In this document: piece after piece, positions 35,211-43,426 of the stretch
How the letters are laid out: the number at the start of each line of letters is the position of its first letter
Numbering within the stretch: the stretch's first letter is position 1
From: Chordicoccus furentiruminis
Lineage (GTDB): Bacteria; Bacillota; Clostridia; Lachnospirales; Lachnospiraceae
Direction of reading: 5' to 3'
NCBI RefSeq assembly: GCF_019355395.1
Contig: NZ_CP048829.1
Coordinates: forward strand, 2,011,501 to 2,075,500
DNA: 64,000 nt
Program-made: the position numbers and the translations under genes
Notes under the pieces: model-generated
Database searches by the model: none
What the model saw: the letters and a program-made list of their open reading frames with translations, nothing else
What the model was told of the DNA's origin: nothing

Positions 35211-35678
35211 ATGGCAGTCAGTAAAAGGACAGACACTGGGGCCGCCGGATGCGGTCACGATCACGCTGAAACAGAGCATGGACACGTACATTCTCACGGC
35301 ACCGAATACGGTCACGATCGCACAGAGACGGAGTATGGACATGTGCATTCACATGGCGCCGGATGCAGTCACGAGCATCCGGAGGCGGCGCACAGCGCTC
35401 ACACGCATACCCATGACCCGCAGGAAATACGAAAAATCGTCAACCGCCTGTCCCGCTGCGCGGGGCACCTGGAGGCTGTTAAGCATATGGTCGAGCGGGG
35501 AGAGGACTGCTCGGACGTGCTGATCCAGCTGGCCGCGGTCCGGTCAGAGCTGACCAATGCCGGCAAGGCGCTGCTGAAGGAACACCTGGAGCACTGTATT
35601 GTCGAGGCGGCGGAGCAGGGCGATCAGGCGTCCATCGAGCGGATGAACGAGGCGATCGACCGGTTCATCAAATACTGA
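35211..35678 (+). CDS. CsoR/FrmR-family metal-sensing repressor with a His-rich N-terminal extension
   Basis: This 155-residue protein has a four-helix CsoR domain (about 72-155) that keeps the Cu(I)-site triad Cys100, His125 and Cys129 (GEDCSDVL, KEHLEHCIVEA). The Tyr next to the first Cys in copper sensors is Asp here. Residues 16-68 contain 16 histidines in GHxH repeats (GHVHSHG twice). CsoR proteins are normally about 90 residues without such a tail. It follows the YitT gene by 20 bases; no metal exporter is nearby. The metal may be copper, nickel, cobalt or zinc. Confidence 0.85.
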   Translation: MAVSKRTDTGAAGCGHDHAETEHGHVHSHGTEYGHDRTETEYGHVHSHGAGCSHEHPEAAHSAHTHTHDPQEIRKIVNRLSRCAGHLEAVKHMVERGEDCSDVLIQLAAVRSELTNAGKALLKEHLEHCIVEAAEQGDQASIERMNEAIDRFIKY

Positions 35679-35719
35679 GCGCCGGACGGAAGAGACGTCG
35701 GAAGGAAAGAAAGACAGAT

Positions 35720-36895
35720 ATGGAAAAGGCAGACATCAGAGAGCTTCGGAAGGCCGTCAAGGCGAGAGACAACATCGTCGACTGGGTTTACGGCTTCTAT
35801 GTGGACGCGGACAACAACACTGTCTGGGATCAGGTCATGCGTCTTGCGGATATGGAGGACGCGGAGCGGTTCCGCCATGTGGCGATGTTTCAGCGGGTGC
35901 TGAGCACGCGGATCGGCCGGGATACCTTCAGCGTCGCGCTGACGGAACAGAACGAGGCGCTGCTCGCGCTCCGTTCCACGGACGGCGGCGATACGGCCGC
36001 GCTCGAAGCGTTCCGGGATGCGTTTACCGCGGGGTACACGCATACGGATCCCTATTACGCGACGCTGACACGCATCGTCTACGATGTGCCGCTCAAGGGC
36101 ACGGACGGGAGGAAGCTGGAGGACGGCGACGTGGTCTATGAGGCGCTGCTGCTGGCCGTCTGTCCGGCCAAACTCACCCGGGCCGCGCTCGGCTTCCGGG
36201 AGGACCGCGTGGCGGAGCTGGACCGGAGATGGCAGATCGGCAATCCGGTGGCGGGCTTCCTCTATCCCTCTTTCTCAGAGCGGCTGGAGGACCGGAACGA
36301 AGTGATGCTCCGTTCCAACGCGCCAGACGGGGAGGATTTCCTGACGGCTCTGTTCGCGGTGCAGGCGGAGGCGGCGCCGGTGGGCGCCGAGACGCAGCGG
36401 GCTCTGTTCAGTGACCTGCTGGGTCAGATGGACGTCAATCTCGAGAGCGCCGCCGCAATCAGCGAGAATCTGGTGGAGAAGGCGGCGGAGGAGGACGCGC
36501 CGCAGACGCTGGAGAAACAGACCGTGCGGAAGATTGCCGAGGCGGCGGGCGCTCCTATGGAGGATTTTGACGAAATCTACGATGAGACGATCGGCGATAC
36601 ACAGATCGCGCTGGACGCGGTAGCGGAAAGCTGCATCACGGTGAAGACGGATGCGATGACGCTGAAGGTCCCCATCGACAAGGCACAGCTGATCCGGACG
36701 CGTATCATCGACGGAAGAGAGTACATTCTGATTCCGGCGGACGGCACCGTAACGGTGAACGGAACGGCCGTCTCGGCGTCGGCCGGAGAGACGGCCGCGT
36801 CAGCGGAGGCGGACACCGGGATGGAGAAAGCGCCGGAGGCGGACCGCTCTTCTGCGGCGGACGGATCCCCCGAGGGCACGCCGTGGGAGAACTGA
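35720..36895 (+). CDS. DUF4317 family protein
   Basis: This 391-residue cytoplasmic protein matches the DUF4317 family of clostridia (N-terminal ADIRELRKAVKARDNIVDWVYGFYVDAD-like segment, of which the core is WVYGFYVD). It has no signal peptide or membrane helix. The N-terminal two thirds are globular with many aromatic residues; the last 40 are Ala/Glu-rich and disordered. No function is known for the family. It starts 41 bases after the CsoR-type gene in the same direction and is preceded by GGAAGGAAAG. Confidence 0.8.
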   Translation: MEKADIRELRKAVKARDNIVDWVYGFYVDADNNTVWDQVMRLADMEDAERFRHVAMFQRVLSTRIGRDTFSVALTEQNEALLALRSTDGGDTAALEAFRDAFTAGYTHTDPYYATLTRIVYDVPLKGTDGRKLEDGDVVYEALLLAVCPAKLTRAALGFREDRVAELDRRWQIGNPVAGFLYPSFSERLEDRNEVMLRSNAPDGEDFLTALFAVQAEAAPVGAETQRALFSDLLGQMDVNLESAAAISENLVEKAAEEDAPQTLEKQTVRKIAEAAGAPMEDFDEIYDETIGDTQIALDAVAESCITVKTDAMTLKVPIDKAQLIRTRIIDGREYILIPADGTVTVNGTAVSASAGETAASAEADTGMEKAPEADRSSAADGSPEGTPWEN

Positions 36896-37145
36896 GACGG
36901 TAAGCCGCCGACAGGCGGCGAACCGGCAGCGCGGTTTCAGGCGGGCAGTGCCGCCGGCCCATGCATCGGTTTGCGCCGGCCGCGGAGACGCAAAGAAGCC
37001 GTGTGCAGGTCGCTGTCCCGTCACACGGCTCACGCTATGGCTACAGTCAGAAACTGTCAGGATGATGAAAGAAGGAAGATCTCTCCGAATCTTCATCTGA
37101 GTTCATCTTACCGGCTGCGGATGCATTTGTAAAATACGCATTCCA

Positions 37146-37174
37146 TTGCCAGTATCATATGTTTTTCGTATAGT
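37146..37174 (+). promoter_or_regulatory. Strong promoter immediately before a LysR gene (leaderless transcript)
   Basis: TTGCCA (37146-37151), a 17-bp spacer and TATAGT (37169-37174) give a near-consensus promoter. Transcription should start at about 37180-37183, which is the ATG of the LysR gene itself. No Shine-Dalgarno sequence is present between. Confidence 0.75.
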
Positions 37175-37182
37175 GGACGGCC

Positions 37183-38121
37183 ATGGATTTCAAAGGACTG
37201 CAGTACTTCATGACAGTGGCGCAGGAATTGAATTTTTCCCGCGCCGCCGAAAAACTCCATATGAGCCAGCCTCCGCTCAGCAGCCGGATCCGTCAGATGG
37301 AGGAGGATCTCGGCGTGACGCTTTTCATAAGAGGGAAGCGGCATCTGCAGCTCACCGAGGCGGGCCGGCTGCTCTACCGGCGCGCGTCGCAGATGCTGGA
37401 ACTCGCGGACAAGACGAGGAGCGAGATGAGGTCCTTCGGACGGGAGCTGTCGGGACGGATCTGTCTTGCGATTGCGGACGGCCGTGCGCCGGCGATCGCC
37501 GCGGGCTGGATGGCGGGATTCCGGGAGGAATATCCGCTGGTTGAATTTTCTCTGTGGAACGGCTCCAGCGACGACGTGCTGGACCGGCTTCACAGGGGGC
37601 TGGCGGATCTTGCGCTGATCGTGGCGCCGTATGACACGGAGCATCTCGAGGGGATTCCGGTCTGGAAGGAGCCCTGGACGGCCCTGATTCCGGCATCGCA
37701 TCCTCTGGCGCAGCGGCCCGGAACCGAGATCCGTCTCTCCGAGCTCGCCGAGGTGCCGCTGGTGATTCCGCAGCGCAAGTCGAGGCAGGAGGCGGTTCTC
37801 CGGTGGTTCTCCGGGATCGGGCGGGAGCCGCGGGTGATCTGCACGCTTTCCAGCTTCAATGACGCGGCGGCGGTCGCCGCTGCGGGAGCGGGGGTCTGCA
37901 TCTATCCCGAGACGCAGGACGGACCGTACCCGGGCGTGGCATCGAAGGTGATCACGGAGCCGGAGCGGATCGCGGAATATGAGCTTGTCTGGATCCGGGA
38001 GCAGCCGCCCGTCGCTCCGGCATCTGTGCTGACCGACTATGTCCGGGATCTGATGGAGGAGGCCGGAGAGGTGCCGGAAAGCGGAAGGCTGCGCGGCGTG
38101 AGGGAGCAGACGGTTCTTTGA
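37183..38121 (+). CDS. LysR-family transcriptional regulator
   Basis: This 312-residue full-length LysR protein has an N-terminal winged HTH (LQYFMTVAQELNFSRAAEKL, HMSQPPLSSRIRQ) and a periplasmic-binding-like effector domain (about 90-300) whose sequence resembles the BenM/CatM aromatic or hydroxy-acid type. Its position upstream of a reductase and two 2-hydroxyacid enzymes suggests control of that operon, but they lie in the same direction, not divergent. The ATG lies at the predicted transcription start, so the mRNA is probably leaderless. Confidence 0.92.
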   Translation: MDFKGLQYFMTVAQELNFSRAAEKLHMSQPPLSSRIRQMEEDLGVTLFIRGKRHLQLTEAGRLLYRRASQMLELADKTRSEMRSFGRELSGRICLAIADGRAPAIAAGWMAGFREEYPLVEFSLWNGSSDDVLDRLHRGLADLALIVAPYDTEHLEGIPVWKEPWTALIPASHPLAQRPGTEIRLSELAEVPLVIPQRKSRQEAVLRWFSGIGREPRVICTLSSFNDAAAVAAAGAGVCIYPETQDGPYPGVASKVITEPERIAEYELVWIREQPPVAPASVLTDYVRDLMEEAGEVPESGRLRGVREQTVL

Positions 38122-38148
38122 CGGCGGTGCGCCTAAAAGGAGGAAACG

Positions 38149-39201
38149 ATGAGACAGATTACACTGGGACGGACAGGTATCACGGTCCCGCAGAACGGAT
38201 TCGGCGCGCTGCCGATCCAGCGGGATTCGAAGGAGACGGCGGTGCGCCTTCTGAGGAAGGCATGGGACGGCGGCATGCGCTATTTTGACACCGCGCGCGC
38301 GTACTCGGACAGTGAGGAGAAGGTCGGGGCCGCGTTCGACGGAATGCGGGACAAGGTTCTGATCGCCACCAAGACGGCTGCGAAGACGCCGGATGCATTC
38401 CGGGAGGATCTTGACGTTTCTCTTGAGAAGCTGCGGACGGATTACATCGATGTCTACCAGTTCCATATGGCCTCTCAGGTGTATGCACCGGGAGACGGGA
38501 CGGGACTCTATGAATGCATGCTGGAGGCGAAGCGGTCCGGGAAGATCCGCCATATCGGCATCACGGCGCACCGGATTCAGGTCGCGCTGGACGCGGCGGT
38601 CTCCGGACTCTATGAGACGATTCAGTTTCCGTTCAGCTATCTTGCCTCGGACAGGGAAAAAGAGCTGGTCCGCCTCTGCGGGGAGCAGGGCGTCGGCTTT
38701 ATCGCCATGAAGGGGCTCGCCGGCGGGCTGATCACCCGCTCCGAGGCCGCGATGGCCTTCATGAACCAGTATGACAATGTGCTGCCGATCTGGGGCATCC
38801 AGCGGGATAAGGAGCTGGATGAGTGGCTGGGCTACATGAAGGAAACGCCGGAGATGACCGGCTCTCTGGCCGCGTATGTCCGGAAGGAGCAGGAGGAGCT
38901 GTCCGGCGATTTCTGCCGCGGCTGCGGCTACTGTATGCCCTGCCCGCAGGGAATCCAGATCAACCAGTGCGCGCGGATGTCGCTGATGATCCGGCGCGCG
39001 CCCTCCGATGCCTGGCTGACGCCTTACTGGCAGGAGGAGATGAAGAAGATCGAGACGTGTCTCAACTGCCGGGCCTGCACGAAGAAGTGCCCGTACGAGC
39101 TGAACACGCCCGAACTGCTTCGGAAGAATTACGAGGACTATCAGAAGGTGCTGGCCGGCGAGCGCGAGGTCGGCCAGAGCCGCGGGGACGGACTCAGATA
39201 A
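38149..39201 (+). CDS. Aldo/keto reductase with two [4Fe-4S] ferredoxin-type clusters
   Basis: This 350-residue enzyme has an aldo/keto reductase barrel (about 1-270; YFDTARAY, IATKTA, YQFHMA catalytic segments) and a C-terminal ferredoxin-like part with CRGCGYCMPCP and CLNCRACTKKCP, which bind two 4Fe-4S clusters. It may couple NAD(P)H or ferredoxin electrons to carbonyl reduction. AAAGGAGGAAACG precedes ATG 38149. It begins a four-gene unit with LysR, the FMN oxidase-like protein and the D-2-hydroxyacid dehydrogenase. Its substrate is unknown. Confidence 0.9.
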   Translation: MRQITLGRTGITVPQNGFGALPIQRDSKETAVRLLRKAWDGGMRYFDTARAYSDSEEKVGAAFDGMRDKVLIATKTAAKTPDAFREDLDVSLEKLRTDYIDVYQFHMASQVYAPGDGTGLYECMLEAKRSGKIRHIGITAHRIQVALDAAVSGLYETIQFPFSYLASDREKELVRLCGEQGVGFIAMKGLAGGLITRSEAAMAFMNQYDNVLPIWGIQRDKELDEWLGYMKETPEMTGSLAAYVRKEQEELSGDFCRGCGYCMPCPQGIQINQCARMSLMIRRAPSDAWLTPYWQEEMKKIETCLNCRACTKKCPYELNTPELLRKNYEDYQKVLAGEREVGQSRGDGLR

Positions 39202-39218
39202 AGGAGGATAAGGCTGTG

Positions 39219-40235
39219 ATGACATATGAGGAAGTGCTGGCGAAGGCAAAAAACTGTGTGGGAAAATACTGCAAGGCGTGTTCGATCTGCAACGGACGCG
39301 CCTGCGGCAGTCAGATCCCGGGACCGGGGGCGAAGGGAACCGGAGACACGGCGATCCGGAACTACGACGCGTGGCAGAAAATCCGCGTGAATATGGATAC
39401 GATCGCGGAGGCCGCGGAGCCCGATCCGTCGCTTGAACTGTTCGGACGGACCTTCCGGTATCCGTTCTTCGCGGGCCCGGTGGGGGCGATCAACATGCAC
39501 TACGGCGATGTCTACGATGACGCGAGCTACAACAAGCTGCTGGTTGCCGCATGCGCTCAGCTTGGCATCGCCGCGTTCACCGGGGACGGGACGAATCCCG
39601 GCGTCTTCACGGCGGCGGTTGCCGCGATCCGTGAAGCGGGCGGAGCCGGCATCCCGACGGTGAAGCCCTGGGACGAGGCGACGGTGGAAGAGAAAATGCG
39701 GATGGTGCGGGAGTCCGGCGCCTTCGCGGCTGCGATGGATGTGGACGCGGCGGGGCTTCCGTTCCTCAAGGGGCTTAATCCTCCGGCGGGCCGGAAATCC
39801 GTCTCCCAGCTGAAGCGCATCATCGAAGGAGCGGGCGTGCCGTTCATCGTCAAGGGCATCATGACGGTGAAGGACGCGGAGAAGGCAGTGGAGGCCGGCG
39901 CGGCGGCCATCCTCGTCTCCAACCACGGCGGACGCGTGCTGGATCAGTGCGCGGCCACAGCCGAGGTCCTTCCGGAGATCGCGGACGCGGTGGGCGGCCG
40001 CGCCAGGATCCTTGTGGACGGAGGGATCCGTTCGGGGACGGACGTCTTCAAGGCGCTGGCGCTGGGCGCGGACGGTGCCGTGATCGCCCGGCCGTTCGTC
40101 ACAGCCGTCTTCGGGGGCGGCCGCGAGGGCGTGGAGGCCTATGTGCGGAAGATCGGAGGAGAGCTCGAGGATACGATGCTGATGTGCGGCGCGAACACGC
40201 TGTCCGACATCACGCGCGATATGGTCAGGATCTGA
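39219..40235 (+). CDS. FMN-dependent alpha-hydroxy-acid oxidizing protein
   Basis: This 338-residue TIM-barrel flavoprotein belongs to the lactate/glycolate oxidase family. Visible are the Lys of FIVKGIMTVKDAE, the catalytic His-Gly-Gly-Arg loop SNHGGRVLD, and the phosphate-binding VDGGIRSGTDVFKALALGAD segment. Cys-rich start: CKACSICNGRACGSQ. In strict anaerobes these proteins are often dehydrogenases that use an internal or partner electron acceptor. GTG 39216 (8 bases from AAGGAGG) and ATG 39219 are both possible starts. It sits 17 bases after the reductase gene, and its RBS overlaps that stop codon. Confidence 0.87.
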   Translation: MTYEEVLAKAKNCVGKYCKACSICNGRACGSQIPGPGAKGTGDTAIRNYDAWQKIRVNMDTIAEAAEPDPSLELFGRTFRYPFFAGPVGAINMHYGDVYDDASYNKLLVAACAQLGIAAFTGDGTNPGVFTAAVAAIREAGGAGIPTVKPWDEATVEEKMRMVRESGAFAAAMDVDAAGLPFLKGLNPPAGRKSVSQLKRIIEGAGVPFIVKGIMTVKDAEKAVEAGAAAILVSNHGGRVLDQCAATAEVLPEIADAVGGRARILVDGGIRSGTDVFKALALGADGAVIARPFVTAVFGGGREGVEAYVRKIGGELEDTMLMCGANTLSDITRDMVRI

Positions 40236-40246
40236 GGCAGGGACAT

Positions 40247-41206
40247 ATGGAGAAGAAGACAGTGCTGGTCACGCTTCCGGTGACGGAGGAGCAGAAGGAA
40301 TATCTGGAGGAGACGGCCGGGGAGCGGGCTGCCTTTCTCTGGAAAAGCGCGGCCGCGGTCAGGGACGGCGAGCTGGAGCAGGCCGATGCCATCATCGGGA
40401 ACGTACCGCCGGAGAGGCTCACGATCTGCCGGCGTCTTACGTGGCTGCAGCTGAGCAGCGCCGGTGCGGACGCCTATACAGGCGCGGGCGTGCTGCCGGC
40501 GGGGACGGAGCTCACAAACGCTTCCGGCGCATACGGACCGGCGGTCTCGGAGCATATGCTGGCCCTGACCTTCGCGGTGATCCGCCGGTTCGGCCAGTAC
40601 GGCCGGAATCAGGTCCGCCACGTGTGGAAGGCGATGGGTGACGTCATCTCCGTGGAACATTCCGTGACCGCCGTGCTCGGACTGGGCGATATCGGGGGCG
40701 CCTACGCCCGGAAGATGAAGGCGCTTGGCGCTTACACCATCGGCGTACGGCGGACGGAACGGGAAAAGCCGGAATGGCTTGACGAGCAGTACACGCTGGA
40801 TGCGCTGGATAAGGTGCTGCCCCGGGCGGATATCGTGGCGATGGCGCTGCCGGGCTCGCCGGAGACGTTTCATCTTATGGATGAACGGAGACTGGGCCTT
40901 ATGCGAAAGGGGAGCTGTCTGATCAACGTCGGACGGGGAAATGCAGTTGACACCGCCGCCCTCCGGGAGGCCCTCGCAGCCGGCCGGCTTGCCGGCGCGG
41001 GACTCGACGTCACGGATCCGGAGCCGCTTCCGGCGGACGATCCGCTGTGGGACTTTGACAATGTCGTTCTCACGCCCCACGCGGCGGGATGGTTCTTTCT
41101 TCCGGAGACGCTGACCCGTGTCGTCCGGATCTCGGCCGGCAATCTGTCCGCCTGGCTGGACGGACGGCCGCTTACCCACAGGGTCAGCCGGACGTTCGGA
41201 TATTGA
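40247..41206 (+). CDS. D-2-hydroxyacid dehydrogenase (NAD-dependent)
   Basis: This 319-residue enzyme interconverts a 2-oxoacid and an (R)-2-hydroxyacid. Nucleotide-binding motif GLGDIGGAYARKM (about 141-153), the catalytic Arg in NVGRGNAVD, Glu in DVTDPEPLP, and His in LTPHAAG are visible. The length is normal. ATG 40247 is 11 bases after the oxidase stop, with AGGCAGGGA as SD. It forms an operon with the two genes before it; a 14-bp terminator follows. Exact substrate unknown; the companion oxidase suggests cycling of a 2-hydroxyacid. Confidence 0.9.
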   Translation: MEKKTVLVTLPVTEEQKEYLEETAGERAAFLWKSAAAVRDGELEQADAIIGNVPPERLTICRRLTWLQLSSAGADAYTGAGVLPAGTELTNASGAYGPAVSEHMLALTFAVIRRFGQYGRNQVRHVWKAMGDVISVEHSVTAVLGLGDIGGAYARKMKALGAYTIGVRRTEREKPEWLDEQYTLDALDKVLPRADIVAMALPGSPETFHLMDERRLGLMRKGSCLINVGRGNAVDTAALREALAAGRLAGAGLDVTDPEPLPADDPLWDFDNVVLTPHAAGWFFLPETLTRVVRISAGNLSAWLDGRPLTHRVSRTFGY

Positions 41207-41299
41207 GCCGGAGGCGCAGAGCGGCCGGCAGCCGGCATCGGGCATCAGAGGAAATGGCCGGGCGGAACAGGACGCTGCAGGAAGAATGCCGGAGACATG

Positions 41300-41346
41300 A
41301 CGCGGCGGAGACATAAGCGAAACGCTTTTGTCTCCGCCGCGTTTTC
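41300..41346 (+). terminator. Intrinsic terminator of the 2-hydroxyacid operon
   Basis: ACGCGGCGGAGACA (41300-41313) pairs with TGTCTCCGCCGCGT (41329-41342), then TTTC. The loop holds a further AAGCG/CGCTT pairing. The 14-bp perfect stem with T-run ends the operon well before the Tad locus 2 promoter. Confidence 0.9.
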
Positions 41347-41387
41347 GTGCATTCTGCGCGAAGCCGGCATATGACGATTCAGAAGGT

Positions 41388-41425
41388 ATTCCGGATTGCC
41401 GGAACCGCTCCGGCTCGGGTATACT
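41388..41425 (+). promoter_or_regulatory. Promoter and probable operator of Tad locus 2
   Basis: TTGCCG (41396-41401), an 18-bp spacer and TATACT (41420-41425) give the promoter. The 15-mer ATTCCGGATTGCCGG (41388-41402) is identical to that at Tad locus 1 and has the same offset to the -10. It includes a perfect inverted repeat, TTCCGG-ATTG-CCGGAA (41389-41404), which overlaps the -35. Confidence 0.78.
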
Positions 41426-41663
41426 TGCCTTATCAGCCATTCAGATGGGCAGACCGGTTCCGGTTCTGCCGAAATCCATATACGAACCACAATCGATAAG
41501 CGGAGCTCCGGAGACAGAGGCGAAAGACCGATGTCATCCGTCTTACTTTGGCGCACCCTCTATGCGGCGAAAAACGGGAGAAGCATGCCCGTGTCTCTTT
41601 CGGGCCGTTCCGGCCCGGTCCCCGCCGCGCAGAGGGCGGGCGCCGGAAAGGAGGAGGGGGCAG

Positions 41664-41831
41664 ATGAACGAACTGAGTCGTTTTCTGGAAGAGGAAGACG
41701 GTGTGGCGGTCGTCGAGGTCGTGCTGATCCTGCTGGTTCTGATCGCTCTGGTACTGATCTTCAAATCGCAGATCACCAATGTGCTGAAGACAATACTCGG
41801 CAAGGCGGCATCGCAGAGCGGATCGGTCTGA
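41664..41831 (+). CDS. Flp1-family type IVb pilin
   Basis: This 55-residue pilin, the likely shaft subunit of the Tad pilus, has a short charged leader (MNELSRFLEEEDG), a cleavage Gly followed by VAVVE, so Glu falls at +5 after the site as in type IV pilins, then one hydrophobic helix (about 18-35) and a short tail. This matches the Flp1-like pilin of clostridia. A run of purines (AAAGGAGGAGGGGG) before ATG 41664 predicts very strong translation. It is the first gene of Tad locus 2, directly after the shared promoter. Confidence 0.88.
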   Translation: MNELSRFLEEEDGVAVVEVVLILLVLIALVLIFKSQITNVLKTILGKAASQSGSV

Positions 41832-41854
41832 TCCGGACGGGAAAGGCGGACGGC

Positions 41855-43357
41855 ATGAAGCGAAACGGAACGGACGGCGGAAGAAGGGCGGGAGGGAGCA
41901 TCACGGTTTACCTGGCGCTTACACTGGCCGTGATGGTCTCACTGATTCTTGCTTCCATCACCTCCGTGAAAATTCGTGCGGGACGGATGCAGGCGGCGAA
42001 CGCCATGGATCAGGCGATGTACTCTCTTTTCGCAAAATATGACCGGCAGCTTGACGAGACGTACGCCCTGTTCTTTCTGGACGCCGGAAGTGCTTCCGGC
42101 GGACTGGATTTTGCCGCCTGTGTCGACGAGCTGGAGGACGCGGCGGACTATCTGCTCCGGCCCAACCGGGGACGTCGTCTGTTCGGCGGCAGGAACCTTC
42201 TCCACCTGACGAGGGATTCCTGCTCGCTGACCGGCTGTACGCTGGCGACCGACGCGGGCGGGGCGGCCTTCCGGGCCGAGGCGGTGCAGGCCGTGAAGGA
42301 TACAGGCGGACTGGCGCTGATCAGAAGACTGAGGGAAAGGAAGAAAGCGGCGGGGAAGCGTCAGAAAGCCGGACGGGAATATCTCCGGGGCGCTCAGAAG
42401 AAGAGCTACGGAAGTCTTACGCAGCAGGCCGCGGAGAAAAGACGAAAAGAGGAGGAGCGCCGCGCCGCACTCGCGGCGGAAGGCGTGGAGACGGAAGCGG
42501 AACCGCCCGCGCTGCCGGAGGGCTTCATGAATCCGATCCCGATGCTTGAGCAGCTGACGTCCGCGTCGGTGCTCGATCTTGTGGCGCCGGACGGCGTCTC
42601 CGCGAAGAAGGCGGATCCGGGGGATCTGGTCAGCGGCCGCAGTCTGGGGAAGGGCTTCGGCGTGATGAGGGCGGATACGGGAGGAAGCGAGCTGGCGTTC
42701 AAGGCCTACCTGCTCGATCACTACCGGACGTACCGGAATCCATCCGTTCATTCCGTCCTCTCATACCAGCTGGAATACATTCTTTGCGGTAAAAGCAGCG
42801 ATCTTGACAATATGAAGGAAACGGTCCGGTATCTGATGCTGAACCGCGAGGCGGACAACATCGCGTGCCTGTACGCGAACCCGTCTCTCAGCCGTTCTCT
42901 TTCAAGAACGGCCGATCTGATCGGTCTGTCTCTCGGCGTGCCGGAGCTGGCGCCGGCGTTCAAGCTGGTTCTGGCCGGCCTCTGGGCCTACGCGGAGAGT
43001 GTGGTTGATCTTCGCTGTCTGCTCACCGGCGGCCGCGTCTCTCTGACGAAGCAGGCGGCGTACTGGCAGACCGCACCGGATTCTCTGATCGGCGCGGGGG
43101 CGGATCTGGACGGGCTGGTGAAAAGCGATCCGTCCGGTCTTGATTATGAGGAGTATCTCGGGATCATTCTGCTTGAACGGCAGGGCAGTCTGGTCATGCG
43201 CGCCATGGACATGACGGAAGCCGAGATCCGCGGGAACGGGAATCCGGGGTTTCGGATGGACCACTGCATCTATGCGCTGTCCGCCGAGATGAAGGTCTGC
43301 GCGGAGAAACGGACGACCTTTCCGGTGAGCCGCTCGCTCTGCTACGGGGATCTCTGA
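41855..43357 (+). CDS. DUF5702 family protein of the Tad locus
   Basis: This 500-residue protein has an N-terminal hydrophobic helix after a Gly-Ser (GGSITVYLALTLAVMVSLIL, about 14-33), like a pseudopilin but with Tyr instead of Glu at +5. A large extracytoplasmic domain follows, with a charged Arg/Glu/Lys-rich segment (about 155-205). DUF5702 proteins occur in Flp/Tad loci of Lachnospiraceae and their role is not known. ATG 41855 lies 24 bases after the Flp1 stop, with GGAAAGGCGG as SD. It is probably anchored to the outside of the membrane. Confidence 0.8.
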   Translation: MKRNGTDGGRRAGGSITVYLALTLAVMVSLILASITSVKIRAGRMQAANAMDQAMYSLFAKYDRQLDETYALFFLDAGSASGGLDFAACVDELEDAADYLLRPNRGRRLFGGRNLLHLTRDSCSLTGCTLATDAGGAAFRAEAVQAVKDTGGLALIRRLRERKKAAGKRQKAGREYLRGAQKKSYGSLTQQAAEKRRKEEERRAALAAEGVETEAEPPALPEGFMNPIPMLEQLTSASVLDLVAPDGVSAKKADPGDLVSGRSLGKGFGVMRADTGGSELAFKAYLLDHYRTYRNPSVHSVLSYQLEYILCGKSSDLDNMKETVRYLMLNREADNIACLYANPSLSRSLSRTADLIGLSLGVPELAPAFKLVLAGLWAYAESVVDLRCLLTGGRVSLTKQAAYWQTAPDSLIGAGADLDGLVKSDPSGLDYEEYLGIILLERQGSLVMRAMDMTEAEIRGNGNPGFRMDHCIYALSAEMKVCAEKRTTFPVSRSLCYGDL

Positions 43358-43426
43358 TCCTGCCGGCGGCGGTGGAGAACGGGAGGGGGCGCAGCGGGGA
43401 ACAATGCTGTGCGGAAAGGAGAGAAC

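Larger units (their letters stand above)
41207..41663 (+). other. Intergenic region before Tad locus 2
   Basis: No gene is seen. It holds the terminator (41300-41346), the Tad locus 2 promoter/operator (41388-41425) and a long leader (about 235 bases) with several GC-rich hairpins, among them GCAGACCGG/CCGGTTCTGC (41452-41472) and a CGGGCC/GGCCCG pair near 41601-41617. The leader ends in a GGAGGAGGGGG SD. I could not match it to a known riboswitch. Confidence 0.55.

Noticed and set aside
37108-39249. Open frame of 713 codons on the minus strand over the LysR and aldo/keto reductase genes
   Set aside because: Arg/Leu/His-rich shadow translation; both plus-strand genes have complete family motifs and SD sites.
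41426-41663. Flp1 leader considered as a c-di-GMP riboswitch
   Set aside because: Long and structured, but I cannot find the conserved core of either c-di-GMP class. A covariance-model search would decide.
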